DNA of 64,000 nt from Streptomyces sp. MST-110588 (lineage in GTDB: Bacteria; Actinomycetota; Actinomycetes; Streptomycetales; Streptomycetaceae): positions 4,943,501-5,007,500 of the forward strand of contig NZ_CP074380.1 of NCBI RefSeq assembly GCF_022695595.1. Reading direction: 5' to 3'. Of this stretch, positions 18,207-25,960 are shown piece by piece. Each line of letters opens with the position of its first letter. Position 1 is the first letter of the stretch. The notes below the pieces were generated by a model. The model saw only the letters and a list, made by a program, of their open reading frames with translations, was not told the origin of the DNA and searched no databases. Made by a program: the position numbers and the translations under genes.

Positions 18207-18320
18207 TCACACGGCCACGTCGAACTCTCCCAGCCTGGCACCGCTGAGGAAGTCGCTCCACTCCGTGGCCGTGAACGTCGTGCAACCCGCCCCGGCAGCT
18301 CGACCTGTCCGGGATTCCAC
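18207..18320 (-). pseudogene. DUF397-domain remnant or very short DUF397 protein
   Basis: The frame encodes about 37 residues ending TTFTATEWSDFLSGARLGEFD, which matches the C-terminal half of DUF397 proteins (usually 60-70 residues; BldB-like partners of XRE/DUF5753 regulators). The usual N-terminal segment (W-KSSYS and a CVEV strand) is absent. The upstream sequence belongs to the DUF7848 gene. GTG 18320 is the only plausible start and has a poor ribosome site. I read it as a truncated partner gene, but a functional mini-protein is possible. Confidence 0.5.
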
Positions 18321-18334
18321 CGCCGGGCGGGGCT

Positions 18335-18559
18335 CTACTCCGCGCGAACCACCATGGCGAACGAGGTGCGAATGCGCCGGAAACCGGCGTGACCGGACCG
18401 GCCCGTGTGGCTCATGCACTCCACGTCGACGGGCGCCGAGTCGTCGGCCGGAGCGGCTTTCCAGCCGCAGTGCAGACACTCGGCCTCGAATGTCACGTCT
18501 GTGTCAGGGTGCTCGGTGATCCTGTGCAGCACGTACCGCATGGCCGTTCTGATGCTCAC
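18335..18559 (-). CDS. DUF7848-type small zinc-binding protein
   Basis: A 74-residue protein resembling a family common in Streptomyces beside XRE/DUF5753 genes (DUF7848 from memory). The order is an N-terminal basic strand (RYVLHRI), TFEAECLHCGWKA with a CxxC, VECMSHTGRSGH with Cys and His, then a basic end RRIRTSFAMVVR. The Cys and His positions suggest one zinc site. It starts at GTG 18559, overlapping the stop of the upstream gene by four bases (GTGA), so it is translationally coupled. The role is unknown; the neighbourhood suggests a regulatory or silencing accessory function. Confidence 0.72.
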   Translation of the reverse strand: MSIRTAMRYVLHRITEHPDTDVTFEAECLHCGWKAAPADDSAPVDVECMSHTGRSGHAGFRRIRTSFAMVVRAE

Positions 18560-18858
18560 AACCCACCCCTACGGCTTCGCGCGTTGGCCTCAGCGACTTT
18601 TGCCCACAATTCCTCATCCGGACGGCCGGCCGGGGGTTCGTAGTCCGGGCACTTCGGGCTGCCACACTGACACTTCGGCCACCGCAACCCGGACCCCGGC
18701 ATCAAATCCGCGCCCTCCGGACCAGGATCGACCTTCTGCACCAGGAGAACGCCAGCAGCGCCAATAGCCCCGGAGAGACGGGACAGGAACCGCCGGGCCT
18801 CCTCACTGTCCGTACGGTCGGTCGCCCTACCGTCGCGCGCCTTGCCGTCGCTCACCAT
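18556..18858 (-). CDS. Small hypothetical protein with cysteine cluster
   Basis: A 100-residue protein starting at ATG 18858, with GGAG at a normal distance. The N-terminal half includes a helix EEARRFLSRLSGAIGAAGVLLV. The C-terminal half has WPKCQCGSPKCPDY, three cysteines in eight residues that could bind zinc. It overlaps the DUF7848 gene by four bases. A candidate operator (18928-18943) lies about 70 bases upstream of the start. It resembles unnamed proteins in XRE/DUF397 neighbourhoods, but I cannot name the family. Confidence 0.65.
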   Translation of the reverse strand: MVSDGKARDGRATDRTDSEEARRFLSRLSGAIGAAGVLLVQKVDPGPEGADLMPGSGLRWPKCQCGSPKCPDYEPPAGRPDEELWAKVAEANARSRRGGL

Positions 18859-18927
18859 GGCTCGCCCTCTCCGGTGTCTTCGCTGTGACAAGGACGGTAG
18901 AAAAGGGGAGGACCAGGCAGGGCCGAC

Positions 18928-18943
18928 GTTGCACGGTGTTGTA
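18928..18943. promoter_or_regulatory. Candidate operator, copy 1 (GTTGCACGGTGTTGTA)
   Basis: A 16-base motif with two GTTG half-sites exactly ten bases apart (one helical turn), between the end of the XRE gene and the start of the next operon. The same motif with four changes lies upstream of the other operon at 20568-20583. The proximity suggests that the XRE protein binds both. Confidence 0.45.
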
Positions 18944-18948
18944 CGCCT

Positions 18949-19788
18949 TCACCCCTCGGTGGCGTCGAGAGCCTTCCCGACCAGGGCTTTGGCCTTCGAG
19001 CCGTACACAGCGGCTCGTGCCATCTGAGCGAACGCCCTCAGGTACACGTCGATCTCCGCTCGGTTCGTCACCCGGACCATGGCCGTCAGGGTCTCCACCT
19101 GAACTTCGCGGTCATCGAACGCGTAGAAGGACTCAAGGGGCCATACCGGGCGGCGTGACATGTGGGGGAGGATCCCGAAAGCCAGGTTGGGGCGCCCGAT
19201 GACGGATAGGAAGTGTTCCAGTTGCTCCGCATGCCACGGGTGGTCGGTCATCGGCATGTACAGGGCCGATTCTTCGATGAGAACGGACACTTGGTTGCCC
19301 CGGAGAGTGGCCGCCGAGCGCTCCAGGCGCGCCCGCACTGCGTCCTCAACATCGTCAGGAAGGCTCCTGAACCGACGGATCGTTCGGAGAATGCCCCGGG
19401 CGTACTCCTCCGTCTGAAGCATTCCGGGGAGGACTCCGGAGCTATACACGCGAAAGGAGCGCGTCTCCTGGTAGATGCTGCTGCGTTGGGCCTTGCCGAG
19501 GCCGCCCTTGAGGTACTGAGTCCACTGGACGTACAAGGTCTTGGCCGTGCGCGTGGTCTCTATCAGTGCTTCGGCTTCTTCGGGCTGTCCGCATGCCGTG
19601 CACCACGCGCGGATATCAGCAGGCTTCGGGATCGTCTTGCGGTTGATGATTCGATGCGTCTTGGAGCGGTCCCAGCCGCACAGAGCGGCCAGCCGGGCCC
19701 CCGATAGATCGGCGTCTTCCATCATGCGAGTAAGCCGGTCGGCAACTGCCTTATGGGCCTCTTCAGCAGTTGACAGAGGCGAAGTCAT
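18949..19788 (-). CDS. XRE-family regulator with DUF5753 domain
   Basis: A 279-residue WhiJ-like transcription factor. Residues about 15-75 form an HTH_31/XRE domain (LSGARLAALCGWDRSKTHRI is the helix-turn-helix). Residues about 90-265 form DUF5753, with FRVYSSGVLPGMLQTEEYAR and LIEESALYMP as typical strands. In Streptomyces such proteins work with DUF397 (BldB-like) partners to control development or antibiotic genes. Here only a DUF397 remnant is present (18207-18320). ATG 19788 is 18 bases after the DUF6879 gene stop, so they share a transcript. Two 16-base direct-repeat motifs near this operon are candidate binding sites. Confidence 0.93.
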   Translation of the reverse strand: MTSPLSTAEEAHKAVADRLTRMMEDADLSGARLAALCGWDRSKTHRIINRKTIPKPADIRAWCTACGQPEEAEALIETTRTAKTLYVQWTQYLKGGLGKAQRSSIYQETRSFRVYSSGVLPGMLQTEEYARGILRTIRRFRSLPDDVEDAVRARLERSAATLRGNQVSVLIEESALYMPMTDHPWHAEQLEHFLSVIGRPNLAFGILPHMSRRPVWPLESFYAFDDREVQVETLTAMVRVTNRAEIDVYLRAFAQMARAAVYGSKAKALVGKALDATEG

Positions 19789-19806
19789 GGACTGGCCGCT
19801 GTTCTG

Positions 19807-20334
19807 TCAGACGTTGTACTCATCGTGCGGGACAGCTCGCTCCCAAACTGCCTCGAACATGTCAGCACATCGCGCTGCCACGCCTGCGTCTTCTGTGAAC
19901 TCCGTGTGTACCCAACGGCCATCACCGTCAAAGACGTTGAACTGGACCAGCTTGCCGTCGAAAAGCCAGAAGTCGTTCCCCGGCAACAGCAGGTCGGATG
20001 CCTGTCTACGGGGCAGCCACCGGACTTCCTCCCCGCACGCGACGTTGCCATAGGTGACGTAATGCTCCCACTTGATGTAGTCCGAGACAGGCTCACCCAC
20101 CACGCGCGCGCGGCGCACCACCACACCGTGAGCGGTCATGTCCTGGATGAGGCCGTGCCAGTCATCTCGCCACCATGACGAACGGTCGTCCCAGTTCTTC
20201 CGCTCCCCTGCCAGCCAGGCGTCGAAGGCAGGGTGTTCCCCGGGAACGGCGTATGCATCGCGGGTCTCAAGGTGCACTGCTGAGCGCTCACATTGGCGAA
20301 GCAGATTGGCGAACTCAGCCAGACTCTGCGACAC
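19807..20334 (-). CDS. DUF6879 family protein
   Basis: A 175-residue protein of a family almost always encoded next to XRE/DUF5753 or similar regulators in Streptomyces (DUF6879 from memory). Typical features are an N-terminal helix (FANLLRQCERSAVHLETRDAY), a WHGLIQDMTAHGVVVRRARVV strand pair, SDYIKWEHYVTYGNVACGEEVRWLPR, and FWLFDGKLVQFNVFDGDG. It overlaps the upstream 76-residue gene by 20 bases and precedes the XRE gene. The biochemical role is not established; co-occurrence suggests it senses something or adjusts the XRE regulator. Confidence 0.85.
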   Translation of the reverse strand: MSQSLAEFANLLRQCERSAVHLETRDAYAVPGEHPAFDAWLAGERKNWDDRSSWWRDDWHGLIQDMTAHGVVVRRARVVGEPVSDYIKWEHYVTYGNVACGEEVRWLPRRQASDLLLPGNDFWLFDGKLVQFNVFDGDGRWVHTEFTEDAGVAARCADMFEAVWERAVPHDEYNV

Positions 20335-20545
20335 GGATAGCCTCCCTGAGGAGTGGGATCATCCTTGGTTCCAGAACGATCAGCGTCTCATTCTCGGCTC
20401 GCGGTGAGTCAGCCATCGTCCGAGCCTGGACGTCGTCCCCGGCTCGCCGCCCCTGCACGAGTAGCCGCCGGTCGTCGTCCACCCAAACCGCCGGGCACCC
20501 GTTCACGTCGGACTCGGGATCTTTGCCGATGAAGGTGTAACCCAT
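20315..20545 (-). CDS. Small hypothetical protein of the DUF6879 neighbourhood
   Basis: A 76-residue protein beginning MGYTFIGKDPESDVNGCPAV, followed by a WVDDDRRLLVQG strand and a C-terminal helix with LEPRMIPLLREAIRVA. Proteins with this layout accompany DUF6879 genes in Streptomyces. ATG 20545 follows GGAGGGCACGCC, a strong ribosome site, and is the first gene of the XRE operon. The 16-base motif at 20568-20583 lies just upstream, where it could control the whole operon. Confidence 0.72.
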   Translation of the reverse strand: MGYTFIGKDPESDVNGCPAVWVDDDRRLLVQGRRAGDDVQARTMADSPRAENETLIVLEPRMIPLLREAIRVAESG

Positions 20546-20567
20546 GGCGTGCCCTCCTACTGCGAGT

Positions 20568-20583
20568 GTTGCGCCGCGTTGCA
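20568..20583. promoter_or_regulatory. Candidate operator, copy 2 (GTTGCGCCGCGTTGCA)
   Basis: The second copy of the 16-base motif, 12 of 16 identical to the one at 18928-18943 and with the same ten-base GTTG spacing. It is about 23 bases upstream of the first gene of the XRE operon, overlapping the likely promoter. Confidence 0.45.
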
Positions 20584-20637
20584 GTCTGTTACATGACCCT
20601 CATCCTTCGGGATGGTCGAGTCAAGAGGGCAGGGGCG

Positions 20638-20662
20638 CCCCGGGGCGGAACACGCCCCGGGG
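20638..20662. terminator. Hairpin terminator after the first LCP gene
   Basis: CCCCGGGGCG and CGCCCCGGGG flank a GAACA loop, giving a ten-pair stem 30 bases past the stop of the minus-strand LCP gene. It also insulates the XRE operon promoter. Confidence 0.75.
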
Positions 20663-20692
20663 CGGAAGGCGTCCGCGGAGGGGAGCCGGGGG

Positions 20693-22069
20693 CTACCGGT
20701 TGCCCTCGACTGTTACCTTCTCGTCGTTTTTGAGCTGTTGGACGAGTTGCTTGAGTTTGGGCTGGTCCCAGAGGAGGTTGCCGCCGCGGGTGCCGGAGAT
20801 GGGCATGTTCATGGACTTGCCCTCGCCGCCGGTGACGCCCTTCATCGCGAAGAACATCTGGCCCAGGTCCCACAGGCTCATGTCCTTGTCGACGATGAGG
20901 GTGTCCAGGCCGGCGCCCATGGTCGGGTAGAGCTTGAAGGGGTTGAGGATCGTGCCGGGGGTGGCGGTCTGGCTCGCGAGGGCGGCGAGGAATTTCTGCT
21001 GGTTCTTCGTGCGGTCCAGGTCGCTGTTGGCAAAGGCGTAGCGGGTGCGGACGAAGGCCAGGGACTGTTCGCCGTTGAGGGTCTGCTTGCCCGCCTGGAA
21101 GTCGGCGCCGGACTTCTTGTCCTTGAACGCCTTGGGGATGTCGAGCTCTACGCCGCCGATCGCGTCCACGATGTTCGCGAAGCCGGCGAAGCCGATCTCC
21201 ACGTAGTGGTCGATGTGCAGCTTGGTGTTGTACTCGATGGTACGGACCAGCAGCTCCGGGCCGTCCTCGGCGTAGGCCGCGTTGAGCTTGGTGTGCCGGC
21301 CGCGGCCCGGGTACTTCTTGCCGGACTTGGAGCCGACGAAGGAGGGGATCTCCACGTCCGAGTCGCGGGGCAGCGATATCAGGGTCGGGCCGTTGCTGCC
21401 GTCGTGCAGGATCATCATCGAGTCGGTGCGCTTGCCCTCGGCGGAGCCGGTGTGCAGCTTCTTCTTCTCGTCGTCCGACATGCCCTCGCGGCTGTCGGAA
21501 CCCACGATCAGGTAGTTCGTGCCGTCGCCCGCCTCCGGGCGGTCGATGACCTTGCTCAGGTCCACCTCGCCGCGCAGCTTGCTGTCGGCCCAGAAGTACG
21601 TGGCGACCGTGGTCACCACCACGACGGTGACCACGGTCAGCGCGGTCAGCTTGATGCGGCGGCCCCAGTTGGGGGCCGGCCGGGAACCGCCGCCGGCCCG
21701 GCCGCCGCCACCGCCCGCGCCGTAGACCTGGCCGGTGTTGTAGCCGCTGTCGTAGCTGTTGTCGTAACCGTTGCCGTTGTGGTTGCCGTAGCCGTCGTCG
21801 GCGTACTGGTCGTAGCCCTGGGACTGCGGGGGAACGGTGGGCCGGCGCGGCGAGCCGTGGGGCGGCAGCGGCGGCTCGGGCTGCCACTGCCTGCCGGGCC
21901 CGGCGCCCTGTCCGGCGCCGGGTCCGGAACCGTAGCCGGCACCGGGGCCGGGGCCGCCGCCGCGCCGTACCTGCGGCATGGAGCGCGCGCCTTCCGGCTC
22001 GCCGCTGCTGCCGCGTCCGTACCGGTTGCTGTTGTCGCGGGACGACCGTCCGTCGGGCCACTCGTTCAT
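20693..22069 (-). CDS. LytR-CpsA-Psr (LCP) family glycopolymer ligase 1
   Basis: A 458-residue protein. It has a long Gly/Pro/Tyr-rich cytoplasmic region (about 1-130), one membrane helix (LTALTVVTVVVVTTVATYFW) and an extracellular LCP domain. LCP enzymes move lipid-linked wall glycopolymers onto peptidoglycan. Visible conserved segments are NYLIVGSDSREGM, RTDSMMILH, ISLPRDS, KLNAAYAEDGP, VDAIGGVELDIP and LNGEQSLAFVRTRY. There is no C-terminal LytR_C domain. ATG 22069 gives the full N-terminus, but its ribosome site is poor; the ATG at 21979 is an alternative. It is the most distal of five LCP genes in this stretch and is followed by a hairpin. Confidence 0.92.
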   Translation of the reverse strand: MNEWPDGRSSRDNSNRYGRGSSGEPEGARSMPQVRRGGGPGPGAGYGSGPGAGQGAGPGRQWQPEPPLPPHGSPRRPTVPPQSQGYDQYADDGYGNHNGNGYDNSYDSGYNTGQVYGAGGGGGRAGGGSRPAPNWGRRIKLTALTVVTVVVVTTVATYFWADSKLRGEVDLSKVIDRPEAGDGTNYLIVGSDSREGMSDDEKKKLHTGSAEGKRTDSMMILHDGSNGPTLISLPRDSDVEIPSFVGSKSGKKYPGRGRHTKLNAAYAEDGPELLVRTIEYNTKLHIDHYVEIGFAGFANIVDAIGGVELDIPKAFKDKKSGADFQAGKQTLNGEQSLAFVRTRYAFANSDLDRTKNQQKFLAALASQTATPGTILNPFKLYPTMGAGLDTLIVDKDMSLWDLGQMFFAMKGVTGGEGKSMNMPISGTRGGNLLWDQPKLKQLVQQLKNDEKVTVEGNR

Positions 22070-22319
22070 GAAAAGAAGTGTGCCTGGCTTCCGGGGGCGC
22101 CTTACAGGGCGGGTACGGGATCGGATCGTCCCTGTTGCAGAGCTGATGCAAACCAGCGTGAGGGGAGGGGCGGAGGGAGGCATTCCGTGGAGGTGTTGCA
22201 GGTGTTGCGGGTGGGGAAGAGGGCGACGCTTGGGGGTGGGCGGGTGTGTGCATGCCATCACACACCTGTGGCCATGGCCCGGGGGAGAGGTGTACCGGGC
22301 CCTGCATAAAGTGGGGCCC

Positions 22320-22874
22320 ATGAGCGATCTCGTCACCAGTGATGCGCAGGACGACCCTCCCGGCAAGCCCACCTCCCTCTCGCGTACCACGCTCAGCCAC
22401 ATCATGACGGCGAGCGACACCAATCTGCTGGGCACGGTCCACGGTGGCGTGATCATGAAGCTCGTCGACGACGCGGCGGGCGCGGTGGCCGGACGGCATT
22501 CCGGCGGCCCCGCGGTCACCGCCTCCATGGACGAGATGGTGTTCCTGGAGCCGGTCCGGGTCGGCGACCTCGTACACGTCCGCGCCCAGTGCAACTGGAC
22601 CGGACGCTCCTCGATGGAGATCGGCGTACGGGTCCTGGCCGAGCGCTGGAACGAGTCCACCCCGGCCACCCAGGTCGGCTCGGCCTACCTCGTCTTCGCG
22701 GCCGTCGACGAGAACGGCAAGCCGCGCCGGGTGCCGCCGGTCGTCCCGGAGACCGAGCGCGACAAGCGCCGCTATCAGGAGGCGCAGATCCGGCGTACGC
22801 ACCGGCTCGCCCGGCGCCGTGCGATCAAGGAGCTGCGCGAGCGCCGCGCCGCCGAGGGCCTGGACGACGCGTAG
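22320..22874 (+). CDS. Acyl-CoA thioesterase (hotdog fold)
   Basis: A 184-residue single-hotdog thioesterase of the YciA/BACH type. The core is LGTVHGGVIMKLVDDAAGAVAGRHSGG, with the catalytic Asp in KLVDDAA. TASMDEMVFLEPVRVGDLVHV and SMEIGVRVLAERW follow. The C-terminus is a charged Arg-rich helix of about 40 residues. TAAAGT lies seven bases before ATG 22320 and no ribosome site is visible, so the message may be leaderless. It is transcribed divergently from LCP1 and converges on LCP2. Medium- or long-chain acyl-CoA is the usual substrate of the family; the exact one here is unknown. Confidence 0.93.
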   Translation: MSDLVTSDAQDDPPGKPTSLSRTTLSHIMTASDTNLLGTVHGGVIMKLVDDAAGAVAGRHSGGPAVTASMDEMVFLEPVRVGDLVHVRAQCNWTGRSSMEIGVRVLAERWNESTPATQVGSAYLVFAAVDENGKPRRVPPVVPETERDKRRYQEAQIRRTHRLARRRAIKELRERRAAEGLDDA

Positions 22875-22886
22875 GGGAGCGGTCGG

Positions 22887-22957
22887 CAGCGGTCACGGGC
22901 GCACAGCGGTTACGGGCGCACAGCGGTCACGGGCACGCAGTGGTTGGTTACGGGCAC
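22887..22957. repeat. Four tandem 17-19-base repeats between convergent genes
   Basis: CAGCGGTCACGGGCGCA at 22887-22903 is followed by copies at 22904 and 22921 and a diverged fourth. The last copy runs into the stop codon and final codons of LCP2. Confidence 0.85.
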
Positions 22958-24417
22958 AGTGCCTCGTCGCCCGTGATCGTGGTGAAGTCGTCCGGCGCCT
23001 GGGTGCCGTCGTCCGCCCGTACCCGGTGCACCTCCCCCTGCTTCTCGCCCACCGTCACCCGCATCAGCGCCCCCTGGCCCGGTACCGGCCGCAGCTCCGC
23101 GCCGGGCAGGGCGGCGGCCAGGGTGCGTACCGAGCGGTCCCATCCCGGGTCGTAGGTGATCACGGTCCGCGGCTCGTGCACGGCGGCGTTGCCGGGGGAC
23201 CCGGTGGTCGCGAAGCCGGTGGCGCTCAGCGCCTTGTCCACCGAGCTGCCCAGGCCACTGCGCCCGGTGCCGTTGTCCACCTGCACCCGGACCGAGTGCG
23301 GCGGTACGTCCACAAGCGTGGCCCGGTGGTGGCGGCCCTTGCCCCGGTGCAGGGCCAGCGGCCGGTCCTCGCGGACGGACCGGAACAGCGCGGCGGCCTT
23401 GGCCTGGTTCCACCGCACCGTCGAGCCGACGCCGGGCACCTCGTAGTCGACGTCGCCGATCGGTACGGAGGTGAATTCGGAGGAGGCTGGGGTGAAGCCG
23501 CGCATCGCCTGTCCCAGGGCCAGCATCTCGCCGGCGCCGAAGCCCTCGTCGGCCCGTACGGACTCCAGCAGCGCGGAGGTGACCTCCTTGAACCTGACCG
23601 GGTTCATCAGGACGCCGGAGCTGGTGATCCGGTGGATGAGCGCGGCCAGGAACCGCTGCTGGCGGCGCATCCGGCCGATGTCGGCGGCGCCGTCCACATG
23701 GCGGGAGCGCACGTACTGCAGGGCCTGGCCGCCGTTGAGCCGGGTGGTGCCGACGGGCAGGTCCAGCCCGGTGTAGCTGTCCCGCAAGGGGCGGCTCGTG
23801 CAGATCCGTACGCCGCCGACCGCGTCCACGGTCTTCATGAAGCTGGTGAAGTCCACTTCCAGGTAGTGGTCGATGTGCACGCCTGTCATGTGCTCGACCG
23901 TCCGTACGGTCAGGGCGGGGCCGCCCTCCGCGTACGCCGCGTTGATCTTCAGCGGGTGGGCGCCGTGCCGTTCGCCGGTGGTCTGGTCGACGTGCTCCGG
24001 CGCCTCGGCGTAGGAGTCCCGGGGCAGGCTGATCACACCGGCCCGCTCCCGGTCGCCGGAGAGGTGCACCAGCATGATCGTGTCGGTGCAGTGACAGGGC
24101 TCGCCGCCCAGGTGGTACGTCCGCTTCTCCCGCGGCGTCAGCTTGTCCCGCCCGTCCGTGCCCACGACCAGGAAGTTCCGGCCGTCACCGTCGTCGTGCG
24201 GCCGGTTGCTCATGCCCTTGAACGGGTCGACCCGCTCGATGCCGTCCTCCACGCCGACGAGCATGGCGCGCCCGGCGCCGCCCGCGGCCAGCACCAGCAG
24301 GGACACGCAGGTGGTGGCCCGCAGTCCCCAGCGCGGGCGCCGTGCCCGGCGGTGTCTGCGGCGGCCGGCGCGGCGGGGGGTGGCGCGGTCGGAGGGGGAC
24401 GGGGACGGCTCGGTCAC
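22948..24417 (-). CDS. LCP family protein 2, with LytR_C domain
   Basis: A 489-residue LCP protein. A short basic cytoplasmic N-terminus (RRAGRRRHRRARRPRW) leads to one membrane helix, then the LCP domain: NFLVVGTDGRDKL, CTDTIMLVHL, ISLPRDSY, KINAAYAEGGP, VDAVGGVRICTS, LNGGQALQYVRSRH. A C-terminal LytR_C domain covers about residues 370-470 (VDVPPHSVRVQVDNGTGRSG onward). GTG 24417 follows GGAGGTG; the 25 codons upstream look untranslated. It is divergent from the GT2 gene at 24723. The 305-base gap between them holds probable promoters but no gene. Confidence 0.92.
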   Translation of the reverse strand: MTEPSPSPSDRATPRRAGRRRHRRARRPRWGLRATTCVSLLVLAAGGAGRAMLVGVEDGIERVDPFKGMSNRPHDDGDGRNFLVVGTDGRDKLTPREKRTYHLGGEPCHCTDTIMLVHLSGDRERAGVISLPRDSYAEAPEHVDQTTGERHGAHPLKINAAYAEGGPALTVRTVEHMTGVHIDHYLEVDFTSFMKTVDAVGGVRICTSRPLRDSYTGLDLPVGTTRLNGGQALQYVRSRHVDGAADIGRMRRQQRFLAALIHRITSSGVLMNPVRFKEVTSALLESVRADEGFGAGEMLALGQAMRGFTPASSEFTSVPIGDVDYEVPGVGSTVRWNQAKAAALFRSVREDRPLALHRGKGRHHRATLVDVPPHSVRVQVDNGTGRSGLGSSVDKALSATGFATTGSPGNAAVHEPRTVITYDPGWDRSVRTLAAALPGAELRPVPGQGALMRVTVGEKQGEVHRVRADDGTQAPDDFTTITGDEALCP

Positions 24418-24722
24418 TGGGGGCACCTCCGCGGCGGGACACCGGGGACCGGATCGGAAGGATCGGACGGATCGGCTGGGCCGGACGGACATGGTGAATC
24501 ACGGCGATTCGGACTCAAAGTGACATTGCAGACCGGGCTGGCTCACCGTAGGCCCATACGATCGGCTGTAAAGCGCCACACGCCGGGCGGCGGCCCCAGG
24601 GCCACCCGGCTGCCGTCGGCCGCCGTCCCCCGTACGCGGTAACGTGACCGGCGATATCGCAGCCTTCCGGGGACGCCTTTCCCCCGCTCATGGCGGGGTG
24701 CCCCCAGAACCCCCGAGGAACC

Positions 24723-25769
24723 ATGCCCCAGCAGAAGCCCCCGGCCGTCTCCGTGATCATGCCGGTGCTCAATGAGGAACGTCATCTGCGCGACTCGGTA
24801 CGGCACATCCTTGAGCAGGAGTACGCCGGCGAGATGGAGGTGGTGATCGCCCTCGGCCCCTCCACGGACCGCACGGACGAGATCGCCGCCGAACTCGTCG
24901 CGGAGACCGCCTCGAACGAACGGGCACGGGTGTTCACCGTGCCGAACCCCACCGGCCGTACGCCCGCCGCGCTCAACGCGGCCATCAAGGCGTCCCGGCA
25001 CCCCATCGTGGTCCGGGTCGACGGCCACGGCATGCTCTCACTGAACTACATCGCCACCGCCGTACGCCTCCTGGAGGAGACCGGCGCGCAGAACGTCGGC
25101 GGCATCATGCACGCCGAGGGTGAGAACGCCTGGGAGGAGGCCGTCGCGGCGGCCATGACCTCCCGGATCGGCGTGGGCAACGCGGCCTTCCACACCGGTG
25201 GAGCGGCGGGCGAGGCCGACACCGTCTACCTCGGCGTCTTCCGGCGCGAGGCGCTGGAACAACAGGGCGGTTACAACGAGGAGTTCATCCGCGCCCAGGA
25301 CTGGGAGCTGAACTTCCGCATCCGTGAGGCCGGCGGACTGATCTGGTTCTCGCCCGAGCTGAAGGTGCAGTACCGGCCGCGGCCCAGCGTGCGCGCGCTC
25401 GCCAAGCAGTACAAGGACTACGGGCGCTGGCGGCATGTCGTCGCCCGCTACCACTCCGGCTCGATCAACGCCCGCTACCTCGCGCCGCCGACCGCGCTGT
25501 GCGCCATCGCGGCGGGCACGGCCATCGGCGCGACCGTGAACCGCTGGGGCTTCGCCGTCCCGGCGGCCTACCTGGCCGCGATAGTGGCGGGCTCGGTCCC
25601 GGCGGGCAAGGGACTCCCGCTGAAGTCCCGCGCCCAGATCCCGGTCGCCCTCGCCACCATGCACATGTCCTGGGGCTGGGGCTTCCTGACCAGCCCCCGC
25701 TCCCTGGCCCGCAAGGTCATCGCCAGCCGCCGCCCGGCGGTGCGGGCCCCGGGCACGCGGGCCGAGTGA
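24723..25769 (+). CDS. Glycosyltransferase family 2 (ExoA-like), membrane-associated
   Basis: A 348-residue GT2 enzyme. The N-terminal GT-A domain opens VSVIMPVLNEERHLRDSV. The nucleotide/metal region is IVVRVDGHGM, with DGH in place of a classic DxD. The acceptor region has GGYNEEFIRAQDWELNFRIREAGG. Two or three hydrophobic helices close the protein (ALCAIAAGTAIGATV and following), anchoring it at the inner membrane. ATG 24723 follows GAGGAACC. Placed among five LCP genes, it probably builds or extends the lipid-linked glycopolymer that LCP proteins attach; sugar and acceptor are unknown. Strong hairpin 25874-25923 follows. Confidence 0.92.
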   Translation: MPQQKPPAVSVIMPVLNEERHLRDSVRHILEQEYAGEMEVVIALGPSTDRTDEIAAELVAETASNERARVFTVPNPTGRTPAALNAAIKASRHPIVVRVDGHGMLSLNYIATAVRLLEETGAQNVGGIMHAEGENAWEEAVAAAMTSRIGVGNAAFHTGGAAGEADTVYLGVFRREALEQQGGYNEEFIRAQDWELNFRIREAGGLIWFSPELKVQYRPRPSVRALAKQYKDYGRWRHVVARYHSGSINARYLAPPTALCAIAAGTAIGATVNRWGFAVPAAYLAAIVAGSVPAGKGLPLKSRAQIPVALATMHMSWGWGFLTSPRSLARKVIASRRPAVRAPGTRAE

Positions 25770-25873
25770 GCCGGGCCGGGCGCGGGTAGCGGGCCGTACG
25801 CGGCACGTCTGCGCAGCAGGGCACAGGCGACAGGCCGTACGCGACAGGCCGTACGTGGCCGGCCCCGCCGAAC

Positions 25874-25923
25874 GCCCGGGACCGGCGGACCCGCCGTCTT
25901 CGGCAGGCCCGCCGGTCCCGGGC
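25874..25923. terminator. Hairpin terminator between GT2 and LCP3
   Basis: A 15-base-pair perfect stem (GCCCGGGACCGGCGG with CCGCCGGTCCCGGGC) has a 20-base loop. It lies between convergent genes ending at 25769 and 25961. Confidence 0.8.
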
Positions 25924-25960
25924 AGAAACGATTGGGCACCGCAGGACGGGCGCCCGCGCG

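Noticed and set aside
18207..18479. Full 90-codon frame as one gene
   Set aside because: Its first 50 codons overlap the DUF7848 gene in another frame and have random Arg/Ser content; only the last 37 codons resemble DUF397.
17378..20690. Integrated prophage or integrative element
   Set aside because: There is no integrase, attachment site, tRNA or structural gene; only small regulatory-type genes are present.
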